DNA of 46,062 nucleotides from an uncultured Pseudomonadota bacterium (GCA_902793695.1 CADBEI010000003.1:1-46062), one strand, 5' to 3'; counted from the first letter of the stretch, positions 9,724 through 17,922 are shown. The notes: generated from the sequence alone by a model not told the origin. A program made the numbers and translations.

Positions 9724-10398
9724 ATGGCTCGTAAAACTAAAACAGCAAAACAACAGGCTTTGTTTGAAACAACCGAAACTCCGGAAGTTCAGACAGAACA
9801 AACTCCGATTCCTGCAGCGGAACCGATTGCGGTACAAACTCCGATTCCGGTAGCGGAACCGATTGCGGTACAAACTCCGATCGCGGCGACACCGCAGTCA
9901 TCTGGACACAACTATAAATGGGTTGTGCTGTTGGTGATTTTGGGATTGTTGGCGGCCAACGTTTTTTCAATGTATAAAATTTATAAGTTGGAAAAGGTGG
10001 TTGCCCACGATAGTAAAGTTTATGTTTACAGTATGGAAAATGTGTTGCTTTTGGCCGGTATGGCTGATGAAAATAAACAATATCAGATAGAAATGGATAA
10101 GCTCGGAAAAGAAATTGATGCCGCAAAGAAAAAACTCAACGGTATGAAAGATAAAAAGCTGAAACAGGAATATTCGGATATGTATATGAAGTCGCTGACG
10201 CTCAAACGCGATACGTTGGTTGAAACGCACGAAAAGTTTATGGCGAACTTGCTGAAAAACGTCAATCGCGCACTTTTGGCCGTAACCGACAAATACAAGG
10301 CGCCGACCATATTTACGGCTAAATCAATCGCCGTGCATACGCCGAATGTGGTTGATGTAACCGATGAAATTTCTAAATATCTGAAAGATACGATGTAA
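9724..10398 (+). CDS. Inner-membrane-anchored Skp/OmpH-like periplasmic coiled-coil protein
   Basis: 224 residues. I chose ATG 9724 because a purine-rich gaagagga lies just upstream; an ATG 48 bases earlier falls inside the terminator. Order: a basic N-terminus, a 12-residue repeat T-P-I-P-x-A-E-P-I-A-V-Q (residues 27-53), one transmembrane helix (about 65-87), then a soluble domain with a beta segment (K-V-Y-V-Y-S-M-E-N-V-L), a long charged coiled coil (115-175) and a C-terminal D-V-T-D-E-I-S-K-Y-L. This beta-coil-beta plan, with the D-[IV]-T-D-E-[IV] ending, resembles the Skp/OmpH periplasmic chaperones and the F-type TrbI proteins. Skp itself has a cleaved signal peptide, so the retained helix and the Pro-rich cytoplasmic tail are unusual. 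Its place directly behind the giant adhesin suggests a role in adhesin export or folding, as inner-membrane SadB does for SadA. That role is inference. Family assignment is moderate. Confidence 0.72.
   Translation: MARKTKTAKQQALFETTETPEVQTEQTPIPAAEPIAVQTPIPVAEPIAVQTPIAATPQSSGHNYKWVVLLVILGLLAANVFSMYKIYKLEKVVAHDSKVYVYSMENVLLLAGMADENKQYQIEMDKLGKEIDAAKKKLNGMKDKKLKQEYSDMYMKSLTLKRDTLVETHEKFMANLLKNVNRALLAVTDKYKAPTIFTAKSIAVHTPNVVDVTDEISKYLKDTM
9802..9887 (+). repeat. 36-bp in-frame tandem repeat
   Basis: Two full near-identical 36-bp units (9802-9837, 9838-9873) and a partial third encode the 12-residue T-P-I-P-x-A-E-P-I-A-V-Q repeat in the N-terminal tail of the Skp-like protein. Copy number could vary between strains without changing frame. 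Confidence 0.85.
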
Positions 10399-10423
10399 TT
10401 TCAATAATGTTTTTATGCGCTTA

Positions 10424-10450
10424 AATACCCGCTTTTTGCGGGTATTAGAA
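10424..10450 (+). terminator. Hairpin terminator after the Skp-like gene
   Basis: A perfect 9-bp stem, AATACCCGC (10424-10432) and GCGGGTATT (10438-10446), with a TTTTT loop, 25 bases after the stop. The 3' U-tract is weak (agaatttt), so termination strength is uncertain. Confidence 0.6.
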
Positions 10451-10509
10451 TTTTAAAAGGTTGATTTTTTGCGCCTGCGGCATAAAATAAAAACAAAGGA
10501 AAAACAAAA

Positions 10510-11625
10510 ATGGGATTTTGGATTGTTTATTTACTCATAGGAACGTTGTGCAGCGCCATCGGCGGTTATGCGTTGACAGCGAATGCCGACTATCCGTTTG
10601 GGGTTTCTGCGGGCATTTACGGTGCTCTTTTTGCGGCTTGGCTTGCCATGCCGGCGATTTGGTATTGGCAACATCGGAGCACTTTGCCGTCGCGAACATA
10701 TAATTTTTTTGCTTATGCCGGATATTTGCTGTTCGGATTCGCGTTTTTGCTGACATCTCTATTGATTTTGCGCGATATGGCATGGTATGCGGCCTATATT
10801 TTCGGGTTTAATGTGCCGTCGCCGTTTGCGGTTGAGGCGGCGCGCGCAGCTAATGCCATAACGTTGGCAATTACCGTATTGGGCTGCTTGTATGGGATAT
10901 ATGCGGCACAAAAACTGCCGCGGGTATTGCATTATGAATATCGTGACGCCCGCATCAAACAGCCGCTGAAACTGCTGATAATTTCCGATTTGCATATAAA
11001 TCGGACGGTTTCGCCGCAGAGGGTGGCAAAACTGGCGGAATTTTTCAACAGCCTTAAGCCGGATATTATGCTTTTGCCCGGAGATATTGCCGACGATTAT
11101 GTTGAGGCAACGCGTACACAAATAAAAGCGCTTCAAAAACTTTCCGCTCCTCTCGGCATTTATTATACCATCGGTAATCACGAGGCTTATCATTTTGCAC
11201 CGGCGTGGGAGGCCGCATTTGCCGCACTCGGTTGGCGGGTTTTGCATAACAGCGGTGTGGCGGCGGAAGACAGCGGTGTTTATATCGGCGGTGTGCCGGA
11301 TTTGACCGTTTTCGGCGCCAACGTCGGGCAGGCATTAAGAGCGGCAACGCCGGAACAATATAGGATTCTGCTTTCGCATACGCCGACGATTATGGCACAA
11401 ATGCAGGACGGTAGGGTAGATTTGACGGTGGCCGGACATACGCACGGTGGGCAGATTTTTCCGTTTAATTTTTTAACCAAACTCGGCAACAGCGGATTTG
11501 TTGCCGGTGAATATCGGTTGAATAATGCCGTTTTATTGGTTTCCCGAGGTGCCGGATATTGGGGACCGCCGTTGCGTCTGTTTGCCCCGAGTGATGTTAT
11601 AATGGTTGAGTTGTGGCCGAATTAA
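10510..11625 (+). CDS. Membrane-bound calcineurin-like metallophosphoesterase (YaeI/YkuE type)
   Basis: 371 residues. The first ~135 hold about four transmembrane helices (roughly 3-23, 33-53, 66-88, 115-133). The rest is a binuclear-metal phosphoesterase domain with all signature blocks: S-D-L-H-I (D160, H162), G-D-I-A-D-D (191-196), G-N-H-E (222-225), S-H-T-P (H290) and A-G-H-T-H-G-G (H310, H312). Such proteins hydrolyse phosphodiester or pyrophosphate bonds. Some act on lipid substrates, such as UDP-diacylglucosamine, at the inner membrane, but the substrate here cannot be read from sequence. The upstream aaagga is a plausible ribosome site. It has terminator-like hairpins on its upstream side and seems to be a single gene. 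Confidence 0.9.
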   Translation: MGFWIVYLLIGTLCSAIGGYALTANADYPFGVSAGIYGALFAAWLAMPAIWYWQHRSTLPSRTYNFFAYAGYLLFGFAFLLTSLLILRDMAWYAAYIFGFNVPSPFAVEAARAANAITLAITVLGCLYGIYAAQKLPRVLHYEYRDARIKQPLKLLIISDLHINRTVSPQRVAKLAEFFNSLKPDIMLLPGDIADDYVEATRTQIKALQKLSAPLGIYYTIGNHEAYHFAPAWEAAFAALGWRVLHNSGVAAEDSGVYIGGVPDLTVFGANVGQALRAATPEQYRILLSHTPTIMAQMQDGRVDLTVAGHTHGGQIFPFNFLTKLGNSGFVAGEYRLNNAVLLVSRGAGYWGPPLRLFAPSDVIMVELWPN

Positions 11626-11633
11626 CGCGTTAA
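11622..11633. other. Perfect 12-bp palindrome TTAACGCGTTAA
   Basis: It overlaps the stop codon of the metallophosphoesterase gene, about 55 bases before the next start. It could be a protein-binding site or chance; nothing else identifies it. Confidence 0.35.
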
Positions 11634-11654
11634 CGATATTTTAGAAAATCCGTT

Positions 11655-11675
11655 GTAATTTAAAGAAAAAATTAC
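11655..11675 (+). promoter_or_regulatory. Small 5' leader hairpin before the lipoprotein gene
   Basis: GTAATTT (11655-11661) pairs with AAATTAC (11669-11675), directly before the gggag ribosome site (11676-11680) and ATG 11688. It could influence translation start. It is AT-rich and weak. Confidence 0.35.
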
Positions 11676-11687
11676 GGGAGATTTGGT

Positions 11688-12275
11688 ATGAAAAAAATCA
11701 TTGTTATTTTGGGATGTGCCGCATTTTTATTGAGTGCTTGCGGCAAAAAGGATGAAGATAAGCAGCAAAAAGCGGCGGAACCGACCGAAGTATCGGAAGT
11801 AATGTCAACCGAAGAAATTGAGATTATGGCCGAGGAAGAAAAAGTTGCTCCGGTTAACGTTTATGAAGACGAATTTACCAAAAAGGTCGGCGGTGACGCG
11901 GAATTGTTCAAAAAAGAGTTTAAAAAACTCAGTGAACCGCAACAATATTATTTTTGCGCCGCATTTGCCATGGGTGCGATGTCGGTAGCCAAACCGATTA
12001 CGGCCTCGGCAATGGTCAATTATTTTTTGGGCTTGGGTGTTAATCAATATAACGTCGGCATTAATGATGAAACTTATATGACTTTCAATGCCGGTAAAAA
12101 TTCGTTTTTGCATGAGGAGTTGGTTAACGTTATTTTGCACGATAAAATCTGCGAAAATCTGATTAATTCGGCTACCGATTACGCCGTGAAAAATAACAAA
12201 AGCGTGGCCGATTTGGATAAACTCGGTCAAGCCGAAGTGGAAAAAGTCGTGAAATATATTCAGAATAATCAGTAA
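11688..12275 (+). CDS. Predicted lipoprotein of unknown function
   Basis: 195 residues. A lipoprotein signal peptide is clear: M-K-K, a hydrophobic core and the lipobox L-S-A-C, giving a lipidated Cys18 followed by G-K-K. A charged low-complexity linker rich in Glu (about 20-55) comes next, then a compact domain with a hydrophobic F-C-A-A-F-A-M-G-A-M-S segment, two further Cys (in F-C-A and I-C-E-N) and a helical C-terminus. I recognise no named family. The ribosome site gggag precedes the ATG. It lies between a metallophosphoesterase and a small outer-membrane barrel, so an envelope role is likely, but the function is unknown. Confidence 0.8.
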   Translation: MKKIIVILGCAAFLLSACGKKDEDKQQKAAEPTEVSEVMSTEEIEIMAEEEKVAPVNVYEDEFTKKVGGDAELFKKEFKKLSEPQQYYFCAAFAMGAMSVAKPITASAMVNYFLGLGVNQYNVGINDETYMTFNAGKNSFLHEELVNVILHDKICENLINSATDYAVKNNKSVADLDKLGQAEVEKVVKYIQNNQ

Positions 12276-12339
12276 ATTCGAGATTATACATTAAAAAAGA
12301 TATAAATACCGCTTATTATGTACACAGCACAAATAAGTG

Positions 12340-12368
12340 TTGCAATTAAGAATATATTAAGATATATA
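12340..12368 (+). promoter_or_regulatory. Promoter of the small barrel gene with an embedded CtrA-type box
   Basis: TTGCAA (12340-12345), a 17-bp spacer and TATATA (12363-12368) form a reasonable sigma-70 promoter about 50 bases before the start codon. The spacer contains a perfect TTAA-N7-TTAA (12346-12349 and 12357-12360), the full-site consensus for the alphaproteobacterial regulator CtrA. CtrA bound between -35 and -10 would be expected to repress. The match is exact, but the region is AT-rich. Confidence 0.5.
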
Positions 12369-12375
12369 TGTTTTA

Positions 12376-12395
12376 TTATATGCGAAGGCATATAA
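12376..12395 (+). promoter_or_regulatory. 5' UTR stem-loop of the barrel gene
   Basis: A perfect 8-bp stem, TTATATGC (12376-12383) and GCATATAA (12388-12395), closes a GAAG tetraloop, 21 bases before ATG 12417 and just upstream of the aaagga ribosome site. It lies close to the expected 5' end of the mRNA. Such 5' stems stabilise ompA-type messages in other bacteria. Confidence 0.55.
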
Positions 12396-12416
12396 CAAAA
12401 TGAAAGGATCCTTAAT

Positions 12417-13019
12417 ATGAAAAAAATTTTATTGTTAGCCGGTGTTGCCGCATTATTTGCCTCTAATGCATCAGCATCGATATTCACTCCGTATTTGTCC
12501 GCAAAAGTAAAGTATGATTTCGTTGATAGTACGGTAAAGTATGAAAAGACTGATATTGATCACAGAATCAATATGGATAAAGACGTTTTTGCCGGTAGCG
12601 TTGCTTTCGGTTTGCGTCCGACAGCTCTTCCTGCACTTCGCGGTGAATTGGAATATAACCACAATAAAACCATTAAGAAAACCGTAGATGATGGCTCAGC
12701 CAGAACTGAAATTCATTATGTTTTGCTTAATATGTATTATGATTTCAGAACTTGCACTCCGTTTACGCCGTACATCGGCGCCGGTTTGGGTGGCTCGAGT
12801 GTGAAATACTCGGTTGAAGATGTCAGCGATCGTAACAATCGTTTCGCTTGGCAGGTTGGTACCGGTATTTCTTACGCGTTTAACAGCAACATCGCAGCCG
12901 ATGCCGGTTATCGCTTTGTTGACTTGGGACATATATCCAGAAATCACGACGGTGCCAAAACCAGAATCGATTCCTATGCTCACGAACTTTATCTCGGTTT
13001 GAGATATACGTTTGAATAA
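12417..13019 (+). CDS. Small outer-membrane beta-barrel protein (opacity/OmpA-barrel type)
   Basis: 200 residues. The signal peptide runs from M-K-K-I-L-L-L to A-S-A (cleavage near residue 20). The mature part has alternating beta strands with aromatic girdles: F-T-P-Y-L-S-A-K-V-K-Y-D-F at the start, Y-V-L-L-N-M-Y-Y-D-F in the middle, then P-F-T-P-Y-I-G-A-G-L-G-G, typical of the 8-strand Opa/Msp4/OmpA-like surface antigens, and H-E-L-Y-L-G-L-R-Y-T-F-E at the end. The last residue is Glu rather than the usual Phe, which sits just before it. Two Cys are absent or unpaired (one in R-T-C-T-P). A strong terminator follows. Role: a surface-exposed outer-membrane protein; the ligand is unknown. Confidence 0.86.
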   Translation: MKKILLLAGVAALFASNASASIFTPYLSAKVKYDFVDSTVKYEKTDIDHRINMDKDVFAGSVAFGLRPTALPALRGELEYNHNKTIKKTVDDGSARTEIHYVLLNMYYDFRTCTPFTPYIGAGLGGSSVKYSVEDVSDRNNRFAWQVGTGISYAFNSNIAADAGYRFVDLGHISRNHDGAKTRIDSYAHELYLGLRYTFE

Positions 13020-13042
13020 GCGGAATCTGATACTATTGCTGG

Positions 13043-13070
13043 AAGGGGCGGACATTATCCGCTCCTTTTT
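13043..13070 (+). terminator. Rho-independent terminator after the barrel gene
   Basis: Stem AAGGGGCGGA (13043-13052) and TCCGCTCCTT (13058-13067, one G-U pair), loop catta, then a T-run to 13070. Confidence 0.88.
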
Positions 13071-13183
13071 GATTTTATGTTTCTTAAAACAAATGAATCT
13101 GCCGATATTTGATTGATATTTGCCTAAATCAGTTTATTTAAATATATTATCCAAAAACTTTATTTTTTGACAATTTTTTTACT

Positions 13184-13212
13184 TGATTTTTTGTACAAAA
13201 TATGTTTATATA
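13184..13212 (+). promoter_or_regulatory. Probable promoter of the five-gene operon
   Basis: TTGATT (13184-13189), a 17-bp spacer and TATATA (13207-13212) lie 25 bases before ATG 13238. A second -35-like TTGACA at 13167-13172 has no well-spaced -10. The region is very AT-rich, so this is a moderate call. Confidence 0.45.
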
Positions 13213-13237
13213 GAAAGACCAGAGTAGGAGAACACTA

Positions 13238-14716
13238 ATGACAGACGAAATCAAAGAAGATACCGAAGATACAAAGATAGCGGAAGATATCGAGGAAGCA
13301 CAGGCTGCGGAAGATATCACACAGGAAGCCGCGCAAGAGGAAGAAACTACGATTTCACCGGAGTTATCGTTGCAAATGTTGGCAGAAACACTCAGGCCTA
13401 TCAGCCGTACCGAATTGTTTGAGCACGGCTTGTCAATATTGCAGACATCGGCGGAGAAAAAGCCGGCTGTTGCGGAATATTACAAGAGTCTGCGTGAAGA
13501 ATATTTTGGTCCGGATGTACCGGAGAAAGAAGCAATTAACGCGCCGATTGAAGATGAACGGCAGCAAACTCTGGTCTGTGAATTTTTGGATAATAAGCTT
13601 GAACTCATTAAATCCGATGTGGTGAGCCTCGATTCGGGCAGTATAAACAATGCATTTGATGAAATATTTACTTTGGTCGGTGTGTCTGTCAATACCGAGA
13701 ATCTGAAAGAAAGTTTTTATGACCAGCTGTTTGAAACGCGTTGCGAGCAGATACCTGAGTTGCTGGATGAATATGAAATTCTGAAGCTTAACCGCAATTT
13801 GTACAGTATTTATGCTAACAAAAGTGATACGTTGGCTTTGAACGGTATTATCCTGCAAATGGAAAAATACTATTCTCAAAAAGATATAACGCGTGAACAA
13901 CTTGCCCAGTTCTATTATAACATAGGCTGTGTCTATGATGCACCTCCGCAACGGAGTACCGTGACGGAAAAAATGTTGAAAGATGCTCGTAATTTGGCTC
14001 TTAAGTATAAGCGTAAGGCATTGAATAAAACCAAAAAGAATATGGAATTGATTTTGAATGTTCATCGCGATTGGAGTACACATTATGACTATGAACCGCA
14101 AAAAATATTGGATGCGTGCCATCGTGTAATTGATAATTCCGGCGACAGTCGCAGTCTGTATCAAGCTCATATGCTTTATGCCGAAACTCTGCAAGACTTC
14201 AGAGGTACCGATGGTTTCGGCAATCAACGCGAAAAGCGCTTGGCTTCAATTATCAAACACTATCGTAAGGCAGTAAATTATACCGAAAATAAAGAAGAAA
14301 AAATCGATATACTTGATATAATTTCGGCGCAGCAAAAAAAGATTGATAAGCCCGGATATATCCGTACGCGGATGGAAGTTGCTTCACTCCTGAGTTATCG
14401 TGCCAAAATCAGAGAATACAGTCGTTTAGTCGATGAAACCGATGATTATAAACTTAAATCGTTTATATTTAAGGCCGGGATTAACGAGTTCTACGAACTC
14501 AGCGGTATTGATGATGAAGACCGCCAGTTGTATGACGATTTGGATGCGAAATTCCGTAAGACCATTGAAGCTAACGGCGGTGATGCAAAAACGGTTGCTA
14601 AATTGGATGAATTGAAGAAAAAATACGGTACCGAGGACAAGAAAGGGGCGGATATGGTATTTGTACGGGCATCAACCAGCGGACACGATTTTTTCGGTTC
14701 AGGTAAAGAAATATAA
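13238..14716 (+). CDS. Acidic-N-terminus helical (TPR-like) protein of unknown function
   Basis: 492 residues with no signal peptide or membrane helix, so probably cytoplasmic. Residues 1-40 are strongly acidic and repetitive (E-D-I-E-E-A-Q-A-A-E-D-I-T). The rest is almost entirely alpha-helical, with paired amphipathic helices reminiscent of tetratricopeptide solenoids: A-Q-F-Y-Y-N-I-G-C-V-Y-D, then S-L-Y-Q-A-H-M-L-Y-A-E-T-L, then I-K-H-Y-R-K-A-V-N-Y. No catalytic motif is visible and I recognise no named family. The start has a good taggag ribosome site. It is the first gene of a run (9-nt gap to the next gene) that ends in two ABC exporters, so it may be a scaffold or regulator for that system. 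That role is inference. Confidence 0.8.
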   Translation: MTDEIKEDTEDTKIAEDIEEAQAAEDITQEAAQEEETTISPELSLQMLAETLRPISRTELFEHGLSILQTSAEKKPAVAEYYKSLREEYFGPDVPEKEAINAPIEDERQQTLVCEFLDNKLELIKSDVVSLDSGSINNAFDEIFTLVGVSVNTENLKESFYDQLFETRCEQIPELLDEYEILKLNRNLYSIYANKSDTLALNGIILQMEKYYSQKDITREQLAQFYYNIGCVYDAPPQRSTVTEKMLKDARNLALKYKRKALNKTKKNMELILNVHRDWSTHYDYEPQKILDACHRVIDNSGDSRSLYQAHMLYAETLQDFRGTDGFGNQREKRLASIIKHYRKAVNYTENKEEKIDILDIISAQQKKIDKPGYIRTRMEVASLLSYRAKIREYSRLVDETDDYKLKSFIFKAGINEFYELSGIDDEDRQLYDDLDAKFRKTIEANGGDAKTVAKLDELKKKYGTEDKKGADMVFVRASTSGHDFFGSGKEI

Positions 14717-14725
14717 GGAGAAAAA

Positions 14726-15262
14726 ATGATTCGTCGCTTTTTAATATTAAGTTTGTTGTTGATATTTGCCGGATTGGATTCGGTACAGGCTCGCACTATG
14801 AAAATGCAACGTATTAATTGTACCACGCACGATTCAAAGGAATATTGCACCTCTGAAAACGGTCGCATTTTGAACGGAAAAGTAGCTGTTCAACGTGAAG
14901 ATGGTAATCTGGGTAGTATCAGCAACTTCAAAAAAGGATATCGCAACGGTGAGAGTCTGGTTTATGACGGTGCCGGCAATTTAATCGAGAGAATGTATTT
15001 TCGCGACGGTATGAAAGAGGGTGTTTGCCTATATTATCATAAAAACGGCAAAGTTTGGATAGCTGCTCCGTACACTACCGGCTTTTTACACGGTTCGGTT
15101 GATATATATGACCAAAGAGGTCAAACCCGCGGCAAGTTCAAATATGACAGAGGAAATCTGAAATGGGGATATTGCAAGCATAAGGGGCTCAGCAAAATTA
15201 AATATCCTAACAAAAATTCCACTGTTGAATATAATCAGCTTGTTACTTGCGGGGCAAAATGA
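14726..15262 (+). CDS. Exported MORN-repeat protein
   Basis: 178 residues. The N-terminal signal peptide is M-I-R-R-F-L-I-L-S-L-L-L-I-F-A-G followed by V-Q-A-R (cleavage about residue 22). The mature part carries degenerate MORN-2 type units of the form [YF]-x-x-G-x-x-x-G-x-x-x-x-Y: K-G-Y-R-N-G-E-S-L-V-Y-D, R-D-G-M-K-E-G-V-C-L-Y-Y and T-G-F-L-H-G-S-V-D-I-Y. Four Cys (two near residues 32-41, others near the C-terminus) could form disulfides. MORN repeats often bind lipids or act as scaffolds. The stop overlaps the start of the patatin gene (ATGA), which implies translational coupling. The ribosome site aaggag lies 7 bases before the ATG. Confidence 0.85.
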   Translation: MIRRFLILSLLLIFAGLDSVQARTMKMQRINCTTHDSKEYCTSENGRILNGKVAVQREDGNLGSISNFKKGYRNGESLVYDGAGNLIERMYFRDGMKEGVCLYYHKNGKVWIAAPYTTGFLHGSVDIYDQRGQTRGKFKYDRGNLKWGYCKHKGLSKIKYPNKNSTVEYNQLVTCGAK

Positions 15263-16122
15263 CGACAGGATTGGTTTTGGAAGGCGGAGCACATCGGGCG
15301 ATATATACTGCCGGTGTGCTTGATGTTTTAAATGAGAACAACATTATGTTTGACGGGGTTGTCGGCGTTTCTGCCGGCGCCATTCATGGTTGCGCGTTTG
15401 TTTCCAAACAAAAAGGGCGCAGTATCGGCTATACTTTGAAATACGCCCATAACTGGCGGTATATGAGTTTTTATTCGTGGCTTCTTACCGGCAATCTGGT
15501 GGGCGAGCAGTTTTGTTATCACGACTTGCCGGAAAAACTGTTTCCGTTTGACCATCAGACTTTTGAGGCATCACCCACCAAATTCTATGCCGTGTGTACC
15601 AATTTGGAAAGCGGGCAGGCCGAATATCTATATTGTGACGAATTACGTACCAAGTTGTCATATATCAGAGCTTCTGCTTCAATGCCGCTGGTTTCGAAAA
15701 TCAGCATAATTAACGGAAAAAAGTATCTCGACGGCGGCATTGCCGACAGTATTCCGGTACGTGCCTTTCAAAAAATGGGTTACGACCGTTGTGTGGTGGT
15801 GCAGACCAGAGCGGCCGGATATCGCAAAAAGCCCAATAAATTGGCGTGGCTTGCGCAAATATTGTATCGTAAATATCCGAAATTTGCCGAGGCTGTAACC
15901 AATCGGCATATAATGTATAACAATGAACTGGATGATATTGAGCAAATGCAGAAAAACGGCGAAGTGTTGGTTATTCGCCCGAGCAAAGAAATTAAAATCA
16001 GCCATACCGAGCGCAATTTGAAGGTGTTAAAAGAAGTGTACGAACTGGGACGTACCGATGCACTGCGAATGTTGCCACAGATACGGGAGTTTTTGCAAAG
16101 TAAAATTTATCCCCGAATCTAA
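15259..16122 (+). CDS. Patatin-like phospholipase (YjjU type)
   Basis: 287 residues from ATG 15259, which overlaps the upstream stop as ATGA; an upstream TTG (15247) is less likely. The catalytic dyad is clear. The oxyanion loop L-E-G-G-A-H-R begins at residue 7, the nucleophile elbow is G-V-S-A-G (Ser38), and the acid is in L-D-G-G-I (Asp158). There is no signal peptide. The N-terminal G-L-V-L-E-G-G-A-H-R and the family length match bacterial YjjU-like patatins, which hydrolyse acyl esters of phospholipids or related lipids. It lies between an exported MORN protein and two lipid-exporter-like ABC proteins, so it probably acts on membrane lipids at the inner leaflet. The exact substrate is unknown. 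Confidence 0.92.
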   Translation: MTTGLVLEGGAHRAIYTAGVLDVLNENNIMFDGVVGVSAGAIHGCAFVSKQKGRSIGYTLKYAHNWRYMSFYSWLLTGNLVGEQFCYHDLPEKLFPFDHQTFEASPTKFYAVCTNLESGQAEYLYCDELRTKLSYIRASASMPLVSKISIINGKKYLDGGIADSIPVRAFQKMGYDRCVVVQTRAAGYRKKPNKLAWLAQILYRKYPKFAEAVTNRHIMYNNELDDIEQMQKNGEVLVIRPSKEIKISHTERNLKVLKEVYELGRTDALRMLPQIREFLQSKIYPRI

Positions 16123-16140
16123 CTGAAAGGACTAAAAATT

Positions 16141-17922
16141 GTGACTATTAAACCATTTCCGAAAACGGCTCTTAAATATTTGCTACAAGAGTGTATAATG
16201 CCATATAAGTGGGCATTTTTGATGTGTTTGCTGTTAGTTTTTGCTGAAACAGGCATTCATAATTTGGTTACTTGGTTGGTAGCTCGTTTTGTGGACAGTA
16301 TTAAATTGGGGGCTTCACCGGAAACTTTGCGTCGTGCGTTATGGATAATCGGAGCGCTGGTGATAAGCGACATCATCAATATATTTTTACCCAAATATGT
16401 TTTGGTGTATCGGCAAAAACATCTTTATTTTCCGGTGCAAGAGAACATTTACGGCCGTGCATTATCTTATATTTTCGGTCATTCGGTTAACTATATCGTC
16501 AATAAGCAGACCGGTACCTTGCTTGCAAAAACCAATCAGATTAACTCTTTACAACCGACATTTTCAATAATTATTACGAGTTTTTGGTGGCAGATTTGTG
16601 ATATAGTCTTGAAAATAGTATTATTATCACTGATAAACATTTGGCTCGGTGTGTTGTTTGTGTTATGTTCCGCGGTGGTGGCAATAGTCAATTATTATGC
16701 CAACAAAACCAGCGATCGCCTACACGAAATGCAGGGTAAGGCGGAATCTTTATATTCCGGTTGGTTGGTTGATGCCATCTCCAATATCCGTTTGGTTAAG
16801 CAGTTTAATCGGGCAGAATATGAGAAAAAACGCTTATCAACGCTATTGCGTCAATATATAAAGCTCAAAACACAAACCACATTGGTATGGTTTGGTTCAT
16901 ATACCGGCTCCGGCTGTTTTGTGCATTTATGTTCGCTTATAATGTTAACCTTTGCCGTATACTTGTGGAGCAAATCGCTTATCAATGTCGGCGATATCGT
17001 GTTTGTTTTATTAACCTTAAACAGCGGCTTTATGTGGCTGATGGAATTATGTATCCATTATCGACGTTTTATGAATAATCTGGCACACATTCAAGCCGGT
17101 TTGGCGCCGTTTAATGATAAACACGAAATTGAAGATGCACCGGATGCTAAAGAGCTAAAAGTTAAAAATGGCAAAATCGAATTTAAGAATGTCGGGTTTG
17201 CCTATCCGGAGCAAAAAAGAATTTTTGACGGTTTCAATCTGGAAATAAAAAGCGGCGAGAAAGTCGGTATTGTCGGCCTTTCCGGCAACGGCAAGACTAC
17301 GCTTATTAACTTATTACAACGTGCTTATGATATAGAAGAAGGACAAATTCTAATTGACGGGCAGGATATTAAAACCGTTACGCAATCAAGTCTGCACCAA
17401 AATCTGGCGATTATTCCGCAAGAAACCGTGTTGTTCCATCGCAGCTTAAAAGATAATATCGGTTACGGGGTTAAAGCAACCGATAAAAAAATCCGTCAAG
17501 CCGCCAAAATTGCTTGCGCCGATGAATTTATCAAAGCTTTACCTGACGGATACGATTCAATGGTTGGCGACAGAGGTTGTAAACTTTCCGGCGGAGAACG
17601 TCAGCGTATTGCAATTGCTCGGGCGGTATTGCGCAACAGCCCGATATTGATTTTGGATGAGGCTACGTCATCGCTGGACAGCGAGTCCGAAAGCATTGTC
17701 GCCGAAGCCATCAATAATTTACTCGGCAAACAAACGGTGATTGCAATTGCACACCGGCTCTCAACTTTACGCAAAATGGATAGAATTATTTATTTAGAGC
17801 AAGGTAAAGTTGCGGAAGTCGGCACTTTTGATGAGCTGGCGAAAAAGAAAAACGGAAAATTTGCCAAACTATGGAAAATGCAACAATTAGCAAAAAAGGA
17901 AGCGGATGATGAAGTTATTTGA
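16141..17922 (+). CDS. ABC exporter half-transporter 1 (MsbA-like, fused permease-ATPase)
   Basis: 593 residues with a GTG start behind a gaaagga ribosome site; ATG 16198 is an alternative. The N-terminal ~330 residues hold about six transmembrane helices of the type-IV exporter fold. The C-terminal nucleotide-binding domain has Walker A G-L-S-G-N-G-K-T-T (about 379-387), a Q-loop I-I-P-Q-E-T, the signature L-S-G-G-E-R-Q-R (about 482-489), Walker B I-L-I-L-D-E with its catalytic Glu, and H-loop A-H-R-L-S. All catalytic residues are present. The family exports lipids, peptides or drugs. The next gene overlaps it and encodes a paralog, so the two probably form a heterodimer. The patatin upstream suggests a lipid substrate. 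That is inference. Confidence 0.9.
   Translation: MTIKPFPKTALKYLLQECIMPYKWAFLMCLLLVFAETGIHNLVTWLVARFVDSIKLGASPETLRRALWIIGALVISDIINIFLPKYVLVYRQKHLYFPVQENIYGRALSYIFGHSVNYIVNKQTGTLLAKTNQINSLQPTFSIIITSFWWQICDIVLKIVLLSLINIWLGVLFVLCSAVVAIVNYYANKTSDRLHEMQGKAESLYSGWLVDAISNIRLVKQFNRAEYEKKRLSTLLRQYIKLKTQTTLVWFGSYTGSGCFVHLCSLIMLTFAVYLWSKSLINVGDIVFVLLTLNSGFMWLMELCIHYRRFMNNLAHIQAGLAPFNDKHEIEDAPDAKELKVKNGKIEFKNVGFAYPEQKRIFDGFNLEIKSGEKVGIVGLSGNGKTTLINLLQRAYDIEEGQILIDGQDIKTVTQSSLHQNLAIIPQETVLFHRSLKDNIGYGVKATDKKIRQAAKIACADEFIKALPDGYDSMVGDRGCKLSGGERQRIAIARAVLRNSPILILDEATSSLDSESESIVAEAINNLLGKQTVIAIAHRLSTLRKMDRIIYLEQGKVAEVGTFDELAKKKNGKFAKLWKMQQLAKKEADDEVI

Noticed and set aside
15247..15258. TTG start for the patatin gene
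   Set aside because: ATG 15259 gives the usual N-terminus and a normal ATGA coupling with the preceding gene.
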